From: Alkalihalobacillus pseudalcaliphilus
GTDB taxonomy: Bacteria > Bacillota > Bacilli > Bacillales > Bacillaceae_D
Assembly (NCBI RefSeq): GCF_028610675.1
Contig: NZ_JAQQWS010000005.1
Location: forward strand, 62,001-126,000
Direction of reading: 5' to 3'
DNA: 64,000 nucleotides
Shown here: positions 36,649-45,730 of the stretch, piece after piece
How the letters are laid out: each line of letters starts with the position of its first letter
Position numbering within the stretch: the first letter of the stretch is position 1
Notes under the pieces: model-generated
Told to the model about the DNA's origin: nothing
Database searches by the model: none
Seen by the model: the letters and a program-made list of their open reading frames with translations, nothing else
Program-made: the position numbers and the translations under genes

Positions 36649-37632
36649 ATGGCTATTCGTTCATATATTGAAGCTGTAACATTAGCGTTAAAAGAAGAGA
36701 TGGAACGTAATGACCAAGTATTTGTATTAGGTGAGGATGTAGGAGCAAGAGGTGGCGTATTCCGAGCGACGATGGGATTGCATGAGCAATTCGGAGAGGC
36801 AAGAGTTATGGATACACCATTAGCCGAATCAGCAATCGTTGGTGTAGGAATTGGTGCTGCTATGTATGGGATGAGACCAGTAGCAGAAATTCAATTTGCA
36901 GATTTTATTATGCCAGCTGTTAATCAAATTGTTTCTGAGGCTGCCAAAATTCGTTATCGTTCTAATAATGATTGGTCTTGTCCTATTACGATCAGAGCAC
37001 CGTATGGCGGCGGAATTCACGGAGCTTTATATCATTCACAATCTGTAGAAGCGATGTTTGCCAATGTACCAGGGCTGAAGATTGTGATGCCTTCTACGCC
37101 TTATGATGTGAAAGGATTATTAAAATCAGCGATTCGTGATGATGATCCTGTTTTATTCTTTGAACATAAACGTGCTTATCGTTTAATAAAAGGTGAGGTA
37201 CCTGATGATGATTATACATTGCCACTCGGTAAGGCAGATGTAAAAAGAAAAGGTAGTGACCTAACCGTTATTACATATGGTTTAGCTGTTCACTTTGCTT
37301 TGCAGGCTGCTGAGAAATTGGCCCATGATGGCATTGATGTGGAAGTTGTTGATTTACGTACCGTCTATCCTCTTGATCAAGAGACGATCATTGAATCGGC
37401 AAGTAAGACAGGAAAAGTCTTATTAGTCACGGAAGATAATAAAGAAGGCAGTATTATGAGTGAGGTCGCGGCAATTGTTGCTGAGCATTGTTTATTTGAT
37501 TTAGATGCTCCTATCGCACGATTAGCAGCTCCGGATGTTCCGGCGATGCCTTATGCTCCGACTATGGAAAAATATTATATGATTAATCCGGACAAGGTTG
37601 AAAAGGCAATGAGAGAACTTGCGGAGTTTTAA
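36649..37632 (+). CDS. bkdAB: Branched-chain 2-oxo acid dehydrogenase E1 beta
   Basis: This 327-aa beta chain of E1 has FVLGEDVGARGGVFRATMGL, DTPLAESAIVGVGIGAAMYG and EIQFADFIMPAVNQIVSEAA, typical of the 2-oxoisovalerate dehydrogenase beta family. The partner alpha chain is just upstream. GAGGAGGG precedes the ATG. Confidence 0.94.
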   Translation: MAIRSYIEAVTLALKEEMERNDQVFVLGEDVGARGGVFRATMGLHEQFGEARVMDTPLAESAIVGVGIGAAMYGMRPVAEIQFADFIMPAVNQIVSEAAKIRYRSNNDWSCPITIRAPYGGGIHGALYHSQSVEAMFANVPGLKIVMPSTPYDVKGLLKSAIRDDDPVLFFEHKRAYRLIKGEVPDDDYTLPLGKADVKRKGSDLTVITYGLAVHFALQAAEKLAHDGIDVEVVDLRTVYPLDQETIIESASKTGKVLLVTEDNKEGSIMSEVAAIVAEHCLFDLDAPIARLAAPDVPAMPYAPTMEKYYMINPDKVEKAMRELAEF

Positions 37633-37649
37633 TCTGAAAGGAGAAAAAA

Positions 37650-38936
37650 ATGGCCACAGAGATTAAGATGCCTCAATTAGGCGAGAGTGTGACAGAGGGG
37701 ACAATTAGTAATTGGCTAGTATCGCCTGGGGACCGAGTAAATAAGTATGAACCCTTGGCAGAAGTCGTCACAGATAAGGTCAATGCAGAAATCCCATCTA
37801 CTTTTACTGGAACGATTAAAGATATCATGGTTCAAGTAGATGAAACTGTAGCTGTCGGAACAGTAATTTGTTCGATTATTCCAGATGAAGAGTCTGCTTC
37901 ATCTGACCAACAAGAGGAAAGTAGCACAGAACGGAATACTCAAGACGAATCAACGAATACTTCAGCTCAGGGGAGCGACCAAAGCCAGAAAAAGCGTTAT
38001 TCGCCAGCGGTTATTAGACTAGCAGGTGAACATCAAATTGATCTTGCCTTAGTTGATGGTACTGGTAGAGGCGGCCGTATAACACGTAAAGATATTGAAG
38101 CTGTCATAGAATCAGGGAAGCATCAAACGAAGGCTCCGCAACCAGCAGTCAAGAGAGAAGCTACATCGCAGCCTGCTACTATTGAAAAAACGACGTCTAA
38201 AGTTAATTCGTATCAAGCAGGAGATAGGGAAGAGGTACTTGCGGTTAGTCCTGTGCGTAAAGCAATTGCTAACAATATGGTGAAAAGCAAACATGAGGCA
38301 CCTCACGCCTGGTTAACCATAGAAGTAGATGTGACAAATCTAGTGGAATATCGCAATCGCATCAAAAATCACTTTAAGGAAAAAGAAGGTTTTTCCATTA
38401 CGTATTTACCTTTCTTTATGAAAGCGACTGTTGAAGCGCTAAAAGAATTTCCACAGCTTAATTCCATGTGGGCTGGGGATAAGATTATTAGAAAGAAAGA
38501 TATTAACTTATCCATGGCTGTAGCAACGGAGGATTCTTTATTCGTACCAGTCATAAAAAATGCTGATGATAAAACGATTAAAGGTCTAGCAAAGGAGGTT
38601 GTTGAGTTATCTTCCAAAGTTAGAAGTGGAACGTTAACCTCACAGGATAGTCAAGGTGGTACGTTCACGATTAATAATACAGGTGCATTTGGCTCGATTA
38701 TGTCAGCTCCTATTATTAATCATCCTCAAGCTGCGATTTTATCGGTTGAATCGATCGTTAAACGACCTGTTGTTATGGAGACAAAACAAGGTGATATGAT
38801 TGCTATTCGTCATATGGTAAACCTTTGTCTATCACTTGATCACCGTGTCTTAGACGGGCTTGTATGTGGAAAATTCTTAGCTGCAATAAAATCAAAACTA
38901 GAAAACATGGATGAATCAAACCTGTCCGTATACTAA
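37650..38936 (+). CDS. bkdB: Branched-chain 2-oxo acid dehydrogenase E2 (lipoamide acyltransferase)
   Basis: This 428-aa core acyltransferase has an N-terminal lipoyl domain with lipoylated K43 (VVTDKVNAEIPS), a Ser/Gln/Thr-rich linker, a peripheral subunit-binding domain (YSPAVIRLAGEHQIDLALV, about 114-150), a second linker, and the catalytic domain ending in SLDHRVLDGLVCGKF with the active-site histidine. Last gene of the operon. Confidence 0.95.
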   Translation: MATEIKMPQLGESVTEGTISNWLVSPGDRVNKYEPLAEVVTDKVNAEIPSTFTGTIKDIMVQVDETVAVGTVICSIIPDEESASSDQQEESSTERNTQDESTNTSAQGSDQSQKKRYSPAVIRLAGEHQIDLALVDGTGRGGRITRKDIEAVIESGKHQTKAPQPAVKREATSQPATIEKTTSKVNSYQAGDREEVLAVSPVRKAIANNMVKSKHEAPHAWLTIEVDVTNLVEYRNRIKNHFKEKEGFSITYLPFFMKATVEALKEFPQLNSMWAGDKIIRKKDINLSMAVATEDSLFVPVIKNADDKTIKGLAKEVVELSSKVRSGTLTSQDSQGGTFTINNTGAFGSIMSAPIINHPQAAILSVESIVKRPVVMETKQGDMIAIRHMVNLCLSLDHRVLDGLVCGKFLAAIKSKLENMDESNLSVY

Positions 38937-38942
38937 TAAAGA

Positions 38943-38978
38943 AAAGCATGTGACCATTAGATGGTCACATGCTTTTTT
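38943..38978 (+). terminator. Terminator of the bkd operon
   Basis: The perfect 14-bp stem AAGCATGTGACCAT / ATGGTCACATGCTT with a 3-nt loop is followed by TTTT. Confidence 0.92.
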
Positions 38979-39102
38979 GCTCGTGGTGGCTATTAAACTC
39001 CATCACCAAAATGTTTGATTAGCTTTATGCCATGTTAGTTTTGTATGAAAAGGTTTTTTTGGGTCAATCTATATATAAAGCTTAGAAAGGGAGTGTAAGA
39101 GT

Positions 39103-39564
39103 ATGGATAAGAGTCAAAGAAAATTTTCGTGGTACTTATCAATAATGACTACTAGTATTATCATGTTACTAGTCACAAGTTCAATTGTTCAAGCAACGGA
39201 AGATGTGAAAGAACAGCAAGTAGAAAAGCATCACTCACATCAAAGTTTTATCATTCATATGGATTATTATTTTGAATTACTGGCAGAAAAGTATGCACCA
39301 GAACAGGTGGATACTTGGAATGAAATAAGAAAGCAAAGAAAAGTACTAATGAAGCAGTGGCACGAGAAAAAGAAAGATAAAAAGTATGAACAACTAAAGA
39401 AAGATTCAACTTGGAAAAAGGAACATAATGATTTACAAGAAGAATTTGAAAAAGCTGTAGAAATACGAGATGAAGCAAAAATCAAAGAGTTACTACCGAA
39501 ACTGTTTGAGCATTATCAAAACATGAATAAACGAATGGAAGAAAAACTAACAGATAACGAATAA
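39103..39564 (+). CDS. Secreted helical protein, 153 aa, unknown
   Basis: I do not recognise this protein. It has a signal peptide (about 1-31, ending SSIVQA), a KHHSHQSF patch, then a charged, mostly helical, K/E-rich body with coiled-coil character. No lipobox cysteine. AAAGGGAG precedes the ATG. It stands alone with its own terminator, upstream of the zinc-binding lipoprotein. A Spy/CpxP-like periplasmic helical protein is conceivable, but no motif proves it. Confidence 0.75.
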   Translation: MDKSQRKFSWYLSIMTTSIIMLLVTSSIVQATEDVKEQQVEKHHSHQSFIIHMDYYFELLAEKYAPEQVDTWNEIRKQRKVLMKQWHEKKKDKKYEQLKKDSTWKKEHNDLQEEFEKAVEIRDEAKIKELLPKLFEHYQNMNKRMEEKLTDNE

Positions 39565-39578
39565 AAAGAATACGAAGA

Positions 39579-39609
39579 CAAAATCCACTGGCGAAGTCAG
39601 TGGATTTTG
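39579..39609 (+). terminator. Hairpin after the secreted helical protein
   Basis: The perfect 11-bp stem AAAATCCACTG / CAGTGGATTTT has a short T tract only. Confidence 0.65.
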
Positions 39610-39735
39610 GCATCATTTGTGTCAAAAGGGATGAGAATGTATTCTTGGGGCACATTTTGAGAACAGGAATAATGGAATAAAATAGGAATATCATTACTTG
39701 GATTTAGTTTACAGAAACAAAAAGATAAAAACATA

Positions 39736-39764
39736 TTTACAAATCGTAAAGATTCCTATATAAT
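39736..39764 (+). promoter_or_regulatory. Sigma-A promoter of the zinc-binding lipoprotein gene
   Basis: TTTACA at 39736-39741, a 17-nt spacer and TATAAT at 39759-39764. The Zur site begins 15 nt after the -10, at the expected transcription start. Confidence 0.75.
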
Positions 39765-39778
39765 TCAAAAGTGATAAA

Positions 39779-39793
39779 ACGTAATGATTACGA
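39779..39793 (+). promoter_or_regulatory. Zur box
   Basis: ACGTAATGATTACGA differs from the B. subtilis Zur consensus TCGTAATnATTACGA only at the first base. Placed over the transcription start, it would block expression when zinc is plentiful. TCGTAAAGATT at 39744 may be a second half-site. Confidence 0.85.
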
Positions 39794-39811
39794 ATAATGG
39801 AGTGTATGGTT

Positions 39812-41105
39812 ATGAAACATATAAAAGGATTTATTTTCATAGGACTTATTTTAATATTATTAAATGCTTGTCAAACAGCAGAAGAAGGACAGCAAAGTAT
39901 TGCTGAAGAGGATGATATTTTAACTGTCTATACGACTATTTTTCCACTACAAGATTTTGCCCAAAAAATTGGTGGTGAGTTCGTAGAGGTTCATAATATG
40001 ATTCCAGCAGGTGCAGATGCTCATACATATGATCCTTCTGCAAAAGATATGATTGATGTAGCAGAAGGTGATGTATTTCTTTATAATGGTTCAGGCTTAG
40101 AAGGTTTTGTAGACTCATTAATTGAGACATTAAAAAATGAAGAAGTAGCCATTGTGGAAGCTTCAGCAAACATAGAACTAATGGAAGGTTCACATTCACA
40201 TCAACATCATGAGCATGAAGGCCATGAAGAAGACGAACATGAGCATCACGAGCATGGGGGCCATGAAGAAGACGAACATGAGCATCATGATCATGGGGGC
40301 CATGAAGAAGACGAACATGAGCATCACGAGCATGAGNNNNNNNNNNNNNNNNNNNNNNNNNNNNNNNNNNNNNNNNNNNNNNNNNNNNNNNNNNNNNNNN
40401 NNNNNNNNNNNNNNNNNNNNNNNNNNNNNNNNNNNNGGGCATGAAGAAGACGAACATGAGCATCACGAGCATGAGGGGCATGAAGAAGACGAACATGAGC
40501 ATCACGAGCATGAGGGGCATGAAGAAGACGAACATGAGCATCACGAGCATGAAGAGGGTGGACATGAACACCATCACCATGGTGATGAAGATCCTCATGT
40601 TTGGTTGGATCCATTATTATCAATTGAACTGGCAGAAAACATCAAAAATGCTTTTGTTGATGTAAAACCTGAGCAAGCAGATCTATTTGAAAGTAATTTC
40701 GAACAGTTAAAAGAAGAATTGAATACCTTACATCAAGAGTTCGAAAAGATGGCTAAAGAAGCTGAGAAAAATACATTTATTGTCTCGCATGCTGGTTATG
40801 GCTATTGGGAACAACGTTATGGACTCCATCAAGTTGGTATTACTGGTTTAACAGGAACTAATGAGCCTTCACATAAACAAATACAAGACATTATTCAATT
40901 AGTTGAAGAAAATGATATTAACTATATTATGTTTGAACAAAACATTCCATCTAAAATATCAGAAGTAGTTCAAGTGGAAACGAACACGGATGCTTTAACT
41001 TTGCACAACTTAGAAGTATTGACACAAGAAGATATTAATAATAAAGAAGACTATTTCTCATTAATGCAACAAAATATTCAAGTCTTAGAACAAGCCTTGA
41101 ATTAA
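39812..41105 (+). CDS. znuA: Zinc ABC transporter substrate-binding lipoprotein with His-rich tandem repeat (assembly gap inside)
   Basis: This is a cluster A-1 metal-binding lipoprotein (ZnuA/AdcA type) that captures extracellular Zn(II). Signal peptide with lipobox LLNAC; metal-site histidines in DAHTYDP, EDPHVWLDP and VSHAGYG, plus a late acidic residue near FEQNIPSKI. The loop carries at least six 13-residue repeats GHEEDEHEHHEHG/E. A run of 100 N at 40337-40436 sits inside the repeats. The frame before the gap differs from the frame after it, but both gap edges fall on codon and repeat boundaries, so the shift is an artefact of the placeholder and not a mutation. The start follows GGAG by 9 nt. 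Permease and ATPase are not adjacent. Confidence 0.9.
40220..40553 (+). repeat. 39-bp coding tandem repeat in znuA
   Basis: Units start at 40220, 40259 and 40298 before the gap and at 40437, 40476 and 40515 after it. Each encodes 13 residues of His/Glu/Asp. Near-identity at the DNA level points to recent expansion and explains why assembly failed here. Confidence 0.92.
40337..40436. other. Assembly gap (100 N)
   Basis: Exactly 100 unknown bases inside a tandem repeat. The real length should be a multiple of 39, because both edges are unit boundaries. Confidence 0.95.
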
Positions 41106-41152
41106 ATGACCACTAATCAATCACAGTATAGTTTTTTGGAGGGGAAGGCCTA

Positions 41153-41225
41153 AGCGCAGCATGATTTTCGGTAGCGGCAAGTAGAACTCCGCACATAATC
41201 ATTAGCATCACTTTCATACAAAAAT
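41153..41225 (+). repeat. Dispersed repeat R1, right-hand fragment
   Basis: GCAGCATGATTTTCGGTAGCG through CTCCGCACAT to ACTTTCATACAAAA, without the CCCAGCGG half. Confidence 0.7.
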
Positions 41226-41316
41226 AGTATGGGTATAAGTAAATTAGTTGGTTTTATCTGAATTTCCATGTACAATGTCAATAAAGTTATTAAGCGTTTT
41301 ATGAGGAGGAGTTATC

Positions 41317-41742
41317 TTGGAATTTAATTTCTTTATGAATGATGTGGTACAAGTGGCAAGACAAGAAATGGTAACAGCTGGTTACCAAGAGTTAAAGACC
41401 GCAGAAGAAGTAGAGGGTATTTTAAAAGAATCAGGTACAACACTTGTAATGGTTAATTCAGTTTGTGGCTGTGCTGGTGGTATTGCACGTCCGGCAGCAG
41501 CATATATGAGGAATTACGAAATCCAACCAGATCGATATGTAACTGTGTTTGCAGGGCAGGATAAGGAAGCAACAGCTAAGGCTCGTGAATACTTTAAAGG
41601 TTATGCACCTTCTTCTCCTTCATTTGCATTATTAAAAGATGGTGAAATTCAAATGATGGTTGAAAGACATGAAATTGAAGGACATGAACCAATTCAAGTA
41701 GTACAAAAGCTAGAACAAGCATTAGATGAAGTTGTGAATTAA
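41317..41742 (+). CDS. brxB: Bacilliredoxin BrxB (YqiW family)
   Basis: This thioredoxin-fold protein of 141 aa removes bacillithiol from S-bacillithiolated proteins. The active-site motif C50-G-C52 lies in VNSVCGCAGGIARPA, and SPSFALLKDGE follows later. Start codon TTG, 8 nt after AGGAGG. yqiW follows the bkd region in B. subtilis as well. BrxA is the close paralogue; synteny favours BrxB. Confidence 0.9.
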   Translation: MEFNFFMNDVVQVARQEMVTAGYQELKTAEEVEGILKESGTTLVMVNSVCGCAGGIARPAAAYMRNYEIQPDRYVTVFAGQDKEATAKAREYFKGYAPSSPSFALLKDGEIQMMVERHEIEGHEPIQVVQKLEQALDEVVN

Positions 41743-41754
41743 ACATAATAAAAA

Positions 41755-41793
41755 TCACATGTCATAGTTTATGTCTATGACATGTGTTTTTTT
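41755..41793 (+). terminator. Terminator after brxB
   Basis: The perfect 12-bp stem CACATGTCATAG / CTATGACATGTG is followed by seven T residues. Confidence 0.92.
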
Positions 41794-41916
41794 ATGAGCG
41801 GCCATCGGGCTACGAAGATAATGGTAACCTTTTTTCATGTGCTTTAGTGGCAGTGATTTTACTTATAGTAGATAAATGATATAATAAGCTGAGATTATTA
41901 AAGGAGTGTCCAATGA

Positions 41917-42270
41917 ATGCAAACATTATATGAACAAATTCAAGTATATCTGAATATGGATGAGGAGATTTCATATAAAGAATTTAATGACTTTTATAAA
42001 AAAGTAGTAGACGAATTAGGGAAATCCCATGAATCATTTGATGAAGAGAATGTATGGAAAGCACTTTATATCGTTGAAAATATTATGTCAAATGCCAACG
42101 GTCGAGCAAATGATAAAAAAGGAAGCGAAGCCAAGAAGTATGCAAAAATGGCACAGCGCTTAGAGTTGTGGGCAAAAAACCTTTCAGCAAGATTAGCGAA
42201 AGCAGGCTATACGGAAGATGATGTCAACGAACGCTTTAATCAAATGCTTGAAGAAGGACCACAACAATAA
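41917..42270 (+). CDS. Hypothetical helical protein, 117 aa
   Basis: This all-helical, charged, soluble protein is not one I recognise. It begins MQTLYEQIQVYLNMDEEISYKE and has a central lysine-rich helix (NDKKGSEAKKYAKMAQRLELWAKN). AAAGGAGTG lies upstream; TATAAT at 41880-41885 may be its -10. An earlier ATG at 41913 is in another frame and stops within six codons. Single-gene unit after brxB. Confidence 0.8.
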   Translation: MQTLYEQIQVYLNMDEEISYKEFNDFYKKVVDELGKSHESFDEENVWKALYIVENIMSNANGRANDKKGSEAKKYAKMAQRLELWAKNLSARLAKAGYTEDDVNERFNQMLEEGPQQ

Positions 42271-42374
42271 TTTTGTGTGATTTTGATTTTCTTCTTTGCT
42301 TGGTGACTCTTCATTGACTTTGTTTTTGTTGTTATTTTTTTATGAATGCAATTTGTACTTGAGAATGAGCAAAC

Positions 42375-42533
42375 ACCCAGCGGACGGAAATATGCGAAGA
42401 CTCCCGCGGGACGTAGTGGCGGGCTGAGATCAACTGACTGTGCCAGTTAGTTCAGCGCCACCCCGCAGGACGCGGAGCATAATTTTAAGTAGCGATGAGC
42501 AATGCTCCATGTTCGCACTAACTTTCAAATAAA
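42375..42533 (+). repeat. Dispersed repeat R1, full copy
   Basis: It contains ACCCAGCGGACGGA, GACTCCCGCGGGACGTAGTG, GGCGGGCTGAGA, TTCAGCGCCACCCCGC and GCGATGAGCAATGCTCC, and ends at ACTTTCAAATAAAG. Lies between the helical hypothetical and tRNA-Arg. Confidence 0.8.
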
Positions 42534-42591
42534 GGAAATCCCGTAAAGGTCATCTCTTCCTTTTGTATATTTTTACTCTTGTATGAATACC

Positions 42592-42620
42592 TTGACATTA
42601 TTTTCATTTTATATTAAATT
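42592..42620 (+). promoter_or_regulatory. Promoter of tRNA-Arg
   Basis: TTGACA at 42592, a 17-nt spacer and TAAATT at 42615; transcription would start about 16 nt before the mature tRNA. Confidence 0.7.
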
Positions 42621-42642
42621 AAATATTGTCGTTTTAATTCGT

Positions 42643-42714
42643 GCGCCTATGGTGAAAGGGATATCATTCAAGATTCCGGTTCTTGCGTTGTAGGTTCGAG
42701 TCCTACTAGGCGCG
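42643..42714 (+). tRNA. tRNA-Arg (anticodon CCG)
   Basis: Cloverleaf folded by hand: acceptor GCGCCTA / TAGGCGC with discriminator G, D-stem GTGA / TCAT, anticodon stem CAAGA / TCTTG with loop TTCCGGT (anticodon CCG reading CGG), T-arm GTAGG TTCGAGT CCTAC. The CCA end is not encoded. Confidence 0.93.
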
Positions 42715-42731
42715 TTAAAAGTCGATATAAA

Positions 42732-42762
42732 AAAGTCTAGTAAACTACTAGGCTTTTTTTGT
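42732..42762 (+). terminator. Terminator after tRNA-Arg
   Basis: The stem AAGTCTAGTA / TACTAGGCTT with a 3-nt loop is followed by TTTTTTT. Confidence 0.85.
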
Positions 42763-42908
42763 TGCTAAGGATTTAGGCGTAGGTATGGTTGTCAAAAGAT
42801 GATCGAAATAGTCATGAGTCATACGGACTTAGTTTTTAATAATTAATATTTTTAGGTTGTCAGTCCGTAGATACAACTTTTATAATAGGAGTAAGGGGGT
42901 ATTTGAAA

Positions 42909-43847
42909 GTGAAGAAAATATACATAATGTTTACGGTTGTAGCTTTGTTTCTAGTTGCTTGCTCATCAGATGTATACCAAGAACATAAGGATGAAGCTCT
43001 AGAAGCAATTAAAGAAGAAAGATATGAAGATGCTAAAGAAGCATTAGAGGCGGCATATGATGAAAATGGTGAGGAAGAAGACCTTGTCATTATTAATGAC
43101 GTTGAGAGTATGATTTGGTTTTTACACGCTTTAGATGAAGGTAAATTAGTCGATGCTAGAACTTATGTGACAGCAATACAAGAAAGTCAATCAGAATCTG
43201 AAGAAACAAGTCTATTGAAAGAGCAAGCATCATCGAAAATGGAGGAACTAGAGAAGTTAGAACAAACATATCTTGAATTGGAAGAGTTGCTTGCAGAAGT
43301 TTCTGGGCTGTATGAAGAAGAAAACTACGAAGAGGCTATGGAAAAAATTGAAGCGTATGAGATTCCAGAAGAGCCACATGGTAGCTTAGCAGACTTGCTT
43401 GTGCAATTAGAAGAGTGGAAAGGTCGCATAGAAGAGGCGATCGAAATTCGTGAAAATGAAGCTGCTGAAGAAGCAGCCGAGGAAGAAGTAGAGGAAGAAG
43501 TAGAGGTTGAAGAGCCAGCAGAGGAAGCGGAAGGAAATACAGATAATACAAATTCAGGAAATTCTAGTCAAGATACAGCAGGTGGAGGAGCTAACTCAGA
43601 TTCGGATACATCAGATGGTTCTTTTAATAAAGAAGAGGCGGCAGAGCTTGTAGCAGAATTTGCAGGTGTAGGCGATAATTCAAGCTACCAAGTGCAGTTT
43701 GACCATGAAAACGATGCTCGTCAATGGGTATTCCAAGTGTTTGAAATTGTCATTACAGATGCTAATACAAATGAAGGTCACCAAACGACATGGGGTTGGT
43801 ATAGTGTTGACCCGAATACGAAAAATGTTGTTGACTTAATGGACTAA
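42909..43847 (+). CDS. Acidic lipoprotein with helical repeats, unknown function
   Basis: This 312-aa lipoprotein has signal peptide and lipobox FLVACSS. A TPR-like, very acidic helical region (about 20-180, with EERYEDAKEALEAAY and EENYEEAMEKIEAYE as two similar units), a Glu/Ala stretch, an Asn/Ser/Gly linker and a C-terminal beta domain of about 75 residues (SYQVQFDHENDARQWVFQVFE) follow. The start was placed at the GTG 8 nt after GGGGGT; a TTG two codons upstream is too close. Function not recognised; likely surface-anchored. Confidence 0.85.
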   Translation: MKKIYIMFTVVALFLVACSSDVYQEHKDEALEAIKEERYEDAKEALEAAYDENGEEEDLVIINDVESMIWFLHALDEGKLVDARTYVTAIQESQSESEETSLLKEQASSKMEELEKLEQTYLELEELLAEVSGLYEEENYEEAMEKIEAYEIPEEPHGSLADLLVQLEEWKGRIEEAIEIRENEAAEEAAEEEVEEEVEVEEPAEEAEGNTDNTNSGNSSQDTAGGGANSDSDTSDGSFNKEEAAELVAEFAGVGDNSSYQVQFDHENDARQWVFQVFEIVITDANTNEGHQTTWGWYSVDPNTKNVVDLMD

Positions 43848-43856
43848 AAGATGAAA

Positions 43857-43898
43857 AGAAACATGCCCTAGTTGGTCTTAAGGCATGTTTCTTTTTTG
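43857..43898. terminator. Bidirectional terminator
   Basis: The stem GAAACATGCC / GGCATGTTTC lies between the convergent lipoprotein and lactonase genes. Confidence 0.8.
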
Positions 43899-43928
43899 AT
43901 CGATACTCGTCTCACCCAATTAAACGAC

Positions 43929-44972
43929 TTAGCGATAATGTAAGAATTTAATACACACAGGGTTTGGAATCGATATTTCTTTTTCGGTTTTTGTTAATCG
44001 TCCCGTATTATCGTCCTTTATATACATCACAATGTTACTCGAATCTTTGTTGGCTACAAACATGTATTTACCACTCGGGTCAAAAATGAAATCGCGAGGA
44101 TGCTCACCACCACTTGTTACGGAAGAACGAAAAGTAATCATACCTGTTGATTCATCAATTTCATAAACATAGACGCTATCATGTCCACGGTTTGAGACAT
44201 AAATAAATTTGCCATCATTAGAAAGGTGAAGAGCACCACTAGTGTTATCGCCTAAGAAATCTTCTGGTAATGTTCCTACCGTTTGAATTTCTTTTAACTC
44301 CCCATGTTTATACTCAAAAACAATGATTTCAGAACTTAATTCGGCATTCACATACGCGTACTTACCGTTGGGATGGAAGGCGATATGTCTTGGCCCACTC
44401 CCTGGCTTTACAAAGATCTCCTGGAATGGAATCAATCCTTGCCCGTCTAAACGATAAATGGCTACCTTATCTGTGCCAAGGTCACAAACGACAACAAATT
44501 TTCCATCTGGTGTTAATCCAGCGTAATGGGCATGGGCTTTTTCCTGTCTTTCTTGATTAGGTCCAGATCCTGTATGTGTAACTGTACTTGATGGATTTTC
44601 TAAGTGTCCGTAATTAGAAATCGGATAAACATCGGCTTGTCCTCGGTGGTAATTAGCTGAAAAAAGAGTGCTTGAATCGTTATCCAAACTGACGTGACAT
44701 GGACTTGGACCATCAGAAATAACGCTATTAATGAATTCGAGTTCTTCATTGTCTGTAATTTGATAAGCGGCTATACCGCCTCCTTCATCACTTTTTGCAA
44801 CAGCATATAGGTATTGATTATCTTGGCTAATGGTTAAATAAGTTGGTCCCTCTAATTCTGCTACGAGTTCGGGTGTATCAATCACTCCACTTGTAGGGTC
44901 AAAAGAAAAACGATAAATTCCTTTACTGTCTCCATTAGTATAAGTGCCAACATAGGCGGTTAATTGACTCAT
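43929..44972 (-). CDS. pgl: Lactonase family beta-propeller (6-phosphogluconolactonase, Pgl type)
   Basis: This 347-aa seven-bladed propeller of the cytoplasmic lactonase family (B. subtilis Pgl/YkgB is of this type) hydrolyses 6-phosphogluconolactone in the pentose phosphate route. Repeating blades end in YLYAVAKSD, FVVVCDLGTDKVAIY, RHIAFHPNGKYAYVNAEL, FIYVSNRGHDSVYVYEID and YMFVANKDSSNIVMY. No signal peptide. Single gene. A second member of the family begins at 63695. Confidence 0.85.
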   Translation of the reverse strand: MSQLTAYVGTYTNGDSKGIYRFSFDPTSGVIDTPELVAELEGPTYLTISQDNQYLYAVAKSDEGGGIAAYQITDNEELEFINSVISDGPSPCHVSLDNDSSTLFSANYHRGQADVYPISNYGHLENPSSTVTHTGSGPNQERQEKAHAHYAGLTPDGKFVVVCDLGTDKVAIYRLDGQGLIPFQEIFVKPGSGPRHIAFHPNGKYAYVNAELSSEIIVFEYKHGELKEIQTVGTLPEDFLGDNTSGALHLSNDGKFIYVSNRGHDSVYVYEIDESTGMITFRSSVTSGGEHPRDFIFDPSGKYMFVANKDSSNIVMYIKDDNTGRLTKTEKEISIPNPVCIKFLHYR

Positions 44973-45118
44973 CTAATCATCCTTTTCGTTAAATACTTTT
45001 AATACTTAGTCACTTGAGTAGCTAATTCTATCATTCATTTATGAAATTATGAACAAAGGTAGTTACATTTTATCATATCCTCTTGGGTGGAATGGACAGA
45101 CATTCTTTTCAATGATAC

Positions 45119-45586
45119 TTAAGTTTTCCCTGCTAGGTCTTTTGTTAAACGAAGCATATCGACGGCTTGAATGCCGTTTTCATAGATGGGTTGTTTATAA
45201 TGCTTTAAAAAGAAATTAGTGTCGATACTTGTTATTCTAAAGCCGACTTTCTGATAAAGAGCCAGTTGTGAAAGACTAGAATTAGCTGTTCCAATCTCAA
45301 CAGTTCGATAGTCTTGCTGTTTCGCTATCTGAATAGCATGGATAAGAAGTTGTTTACCGTAGCCTTTTCCCTGAATACTTTTATCAACAGCGAGATTAAC
45401 GATTTCAATCGTATGGGGTCGGGTTGGCAATAAAACATAAACGCCCATCACTTTTTCTTTTTGATTATATCCAATATAACATGTACCTCTTTGCAGATAA
45501 TTTTGAACGATTTCTTCAGAAGGATCAGCTAATAATAATAAAGGATATGGAGGAGACTCTTCATGTTTGAGAAGTCTAATTTGCAT
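45119..45586 (-). CDS. GNAT family N-acetyltransferase
   Basis: This 155-aa protein has the acetyl-CoA motif SIQGKGYGKQLL (Q-x-x-G-x-G) after the beta strand IEIVNLAVD, and LALYQKVGFRI near the C-terminus. Substrate unknown. TGAGGTGAT precedes the ATG on the minus strand. Divergent from the next acetyltransferase. Confidence 0.88.
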   Translation of the reverse strand: MQIRLLKHEESPPYPLLLLADPSEEIVQNYLQRGTCYIGYNQKEKVMGVYVLLPTRPHTIEIVNLAVDKSIQGKGYGKQLLIHAIQIAKQQDYRTVEIGTANSSLSQLALYQKVGFRITSIDTNFFLKHYKQPIYENGIQAVDMLRLTKDLAGKT

Positions 45587-45730
45587 GGTATCACCTCATT
45601 TTTATTCATGCTCATTTTATCAAATTTTCATTAGATTTAAAGTAATTCATCTTAAATTAATCATTTTTATAGGTTTATTGTTTCTGAAAATTAGGTTAAT
45701 TATAATGAGAAAGAATAGGAGGAATTTGGA

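Noticed and set aside
39936..40623. Minus-strand ORFs across the histidine repeat
   Set aside because: They are antisense frames of the 39-bp coding repeat with no start signals, and they pass through the gap.
40209..41105. Frameshift mutation in the zinc-binding lipoprotein gene
   Set aside because: The frame change is created by the 100-N placeholder. Both gap edges fall on codon and repeat-unit boundaries.
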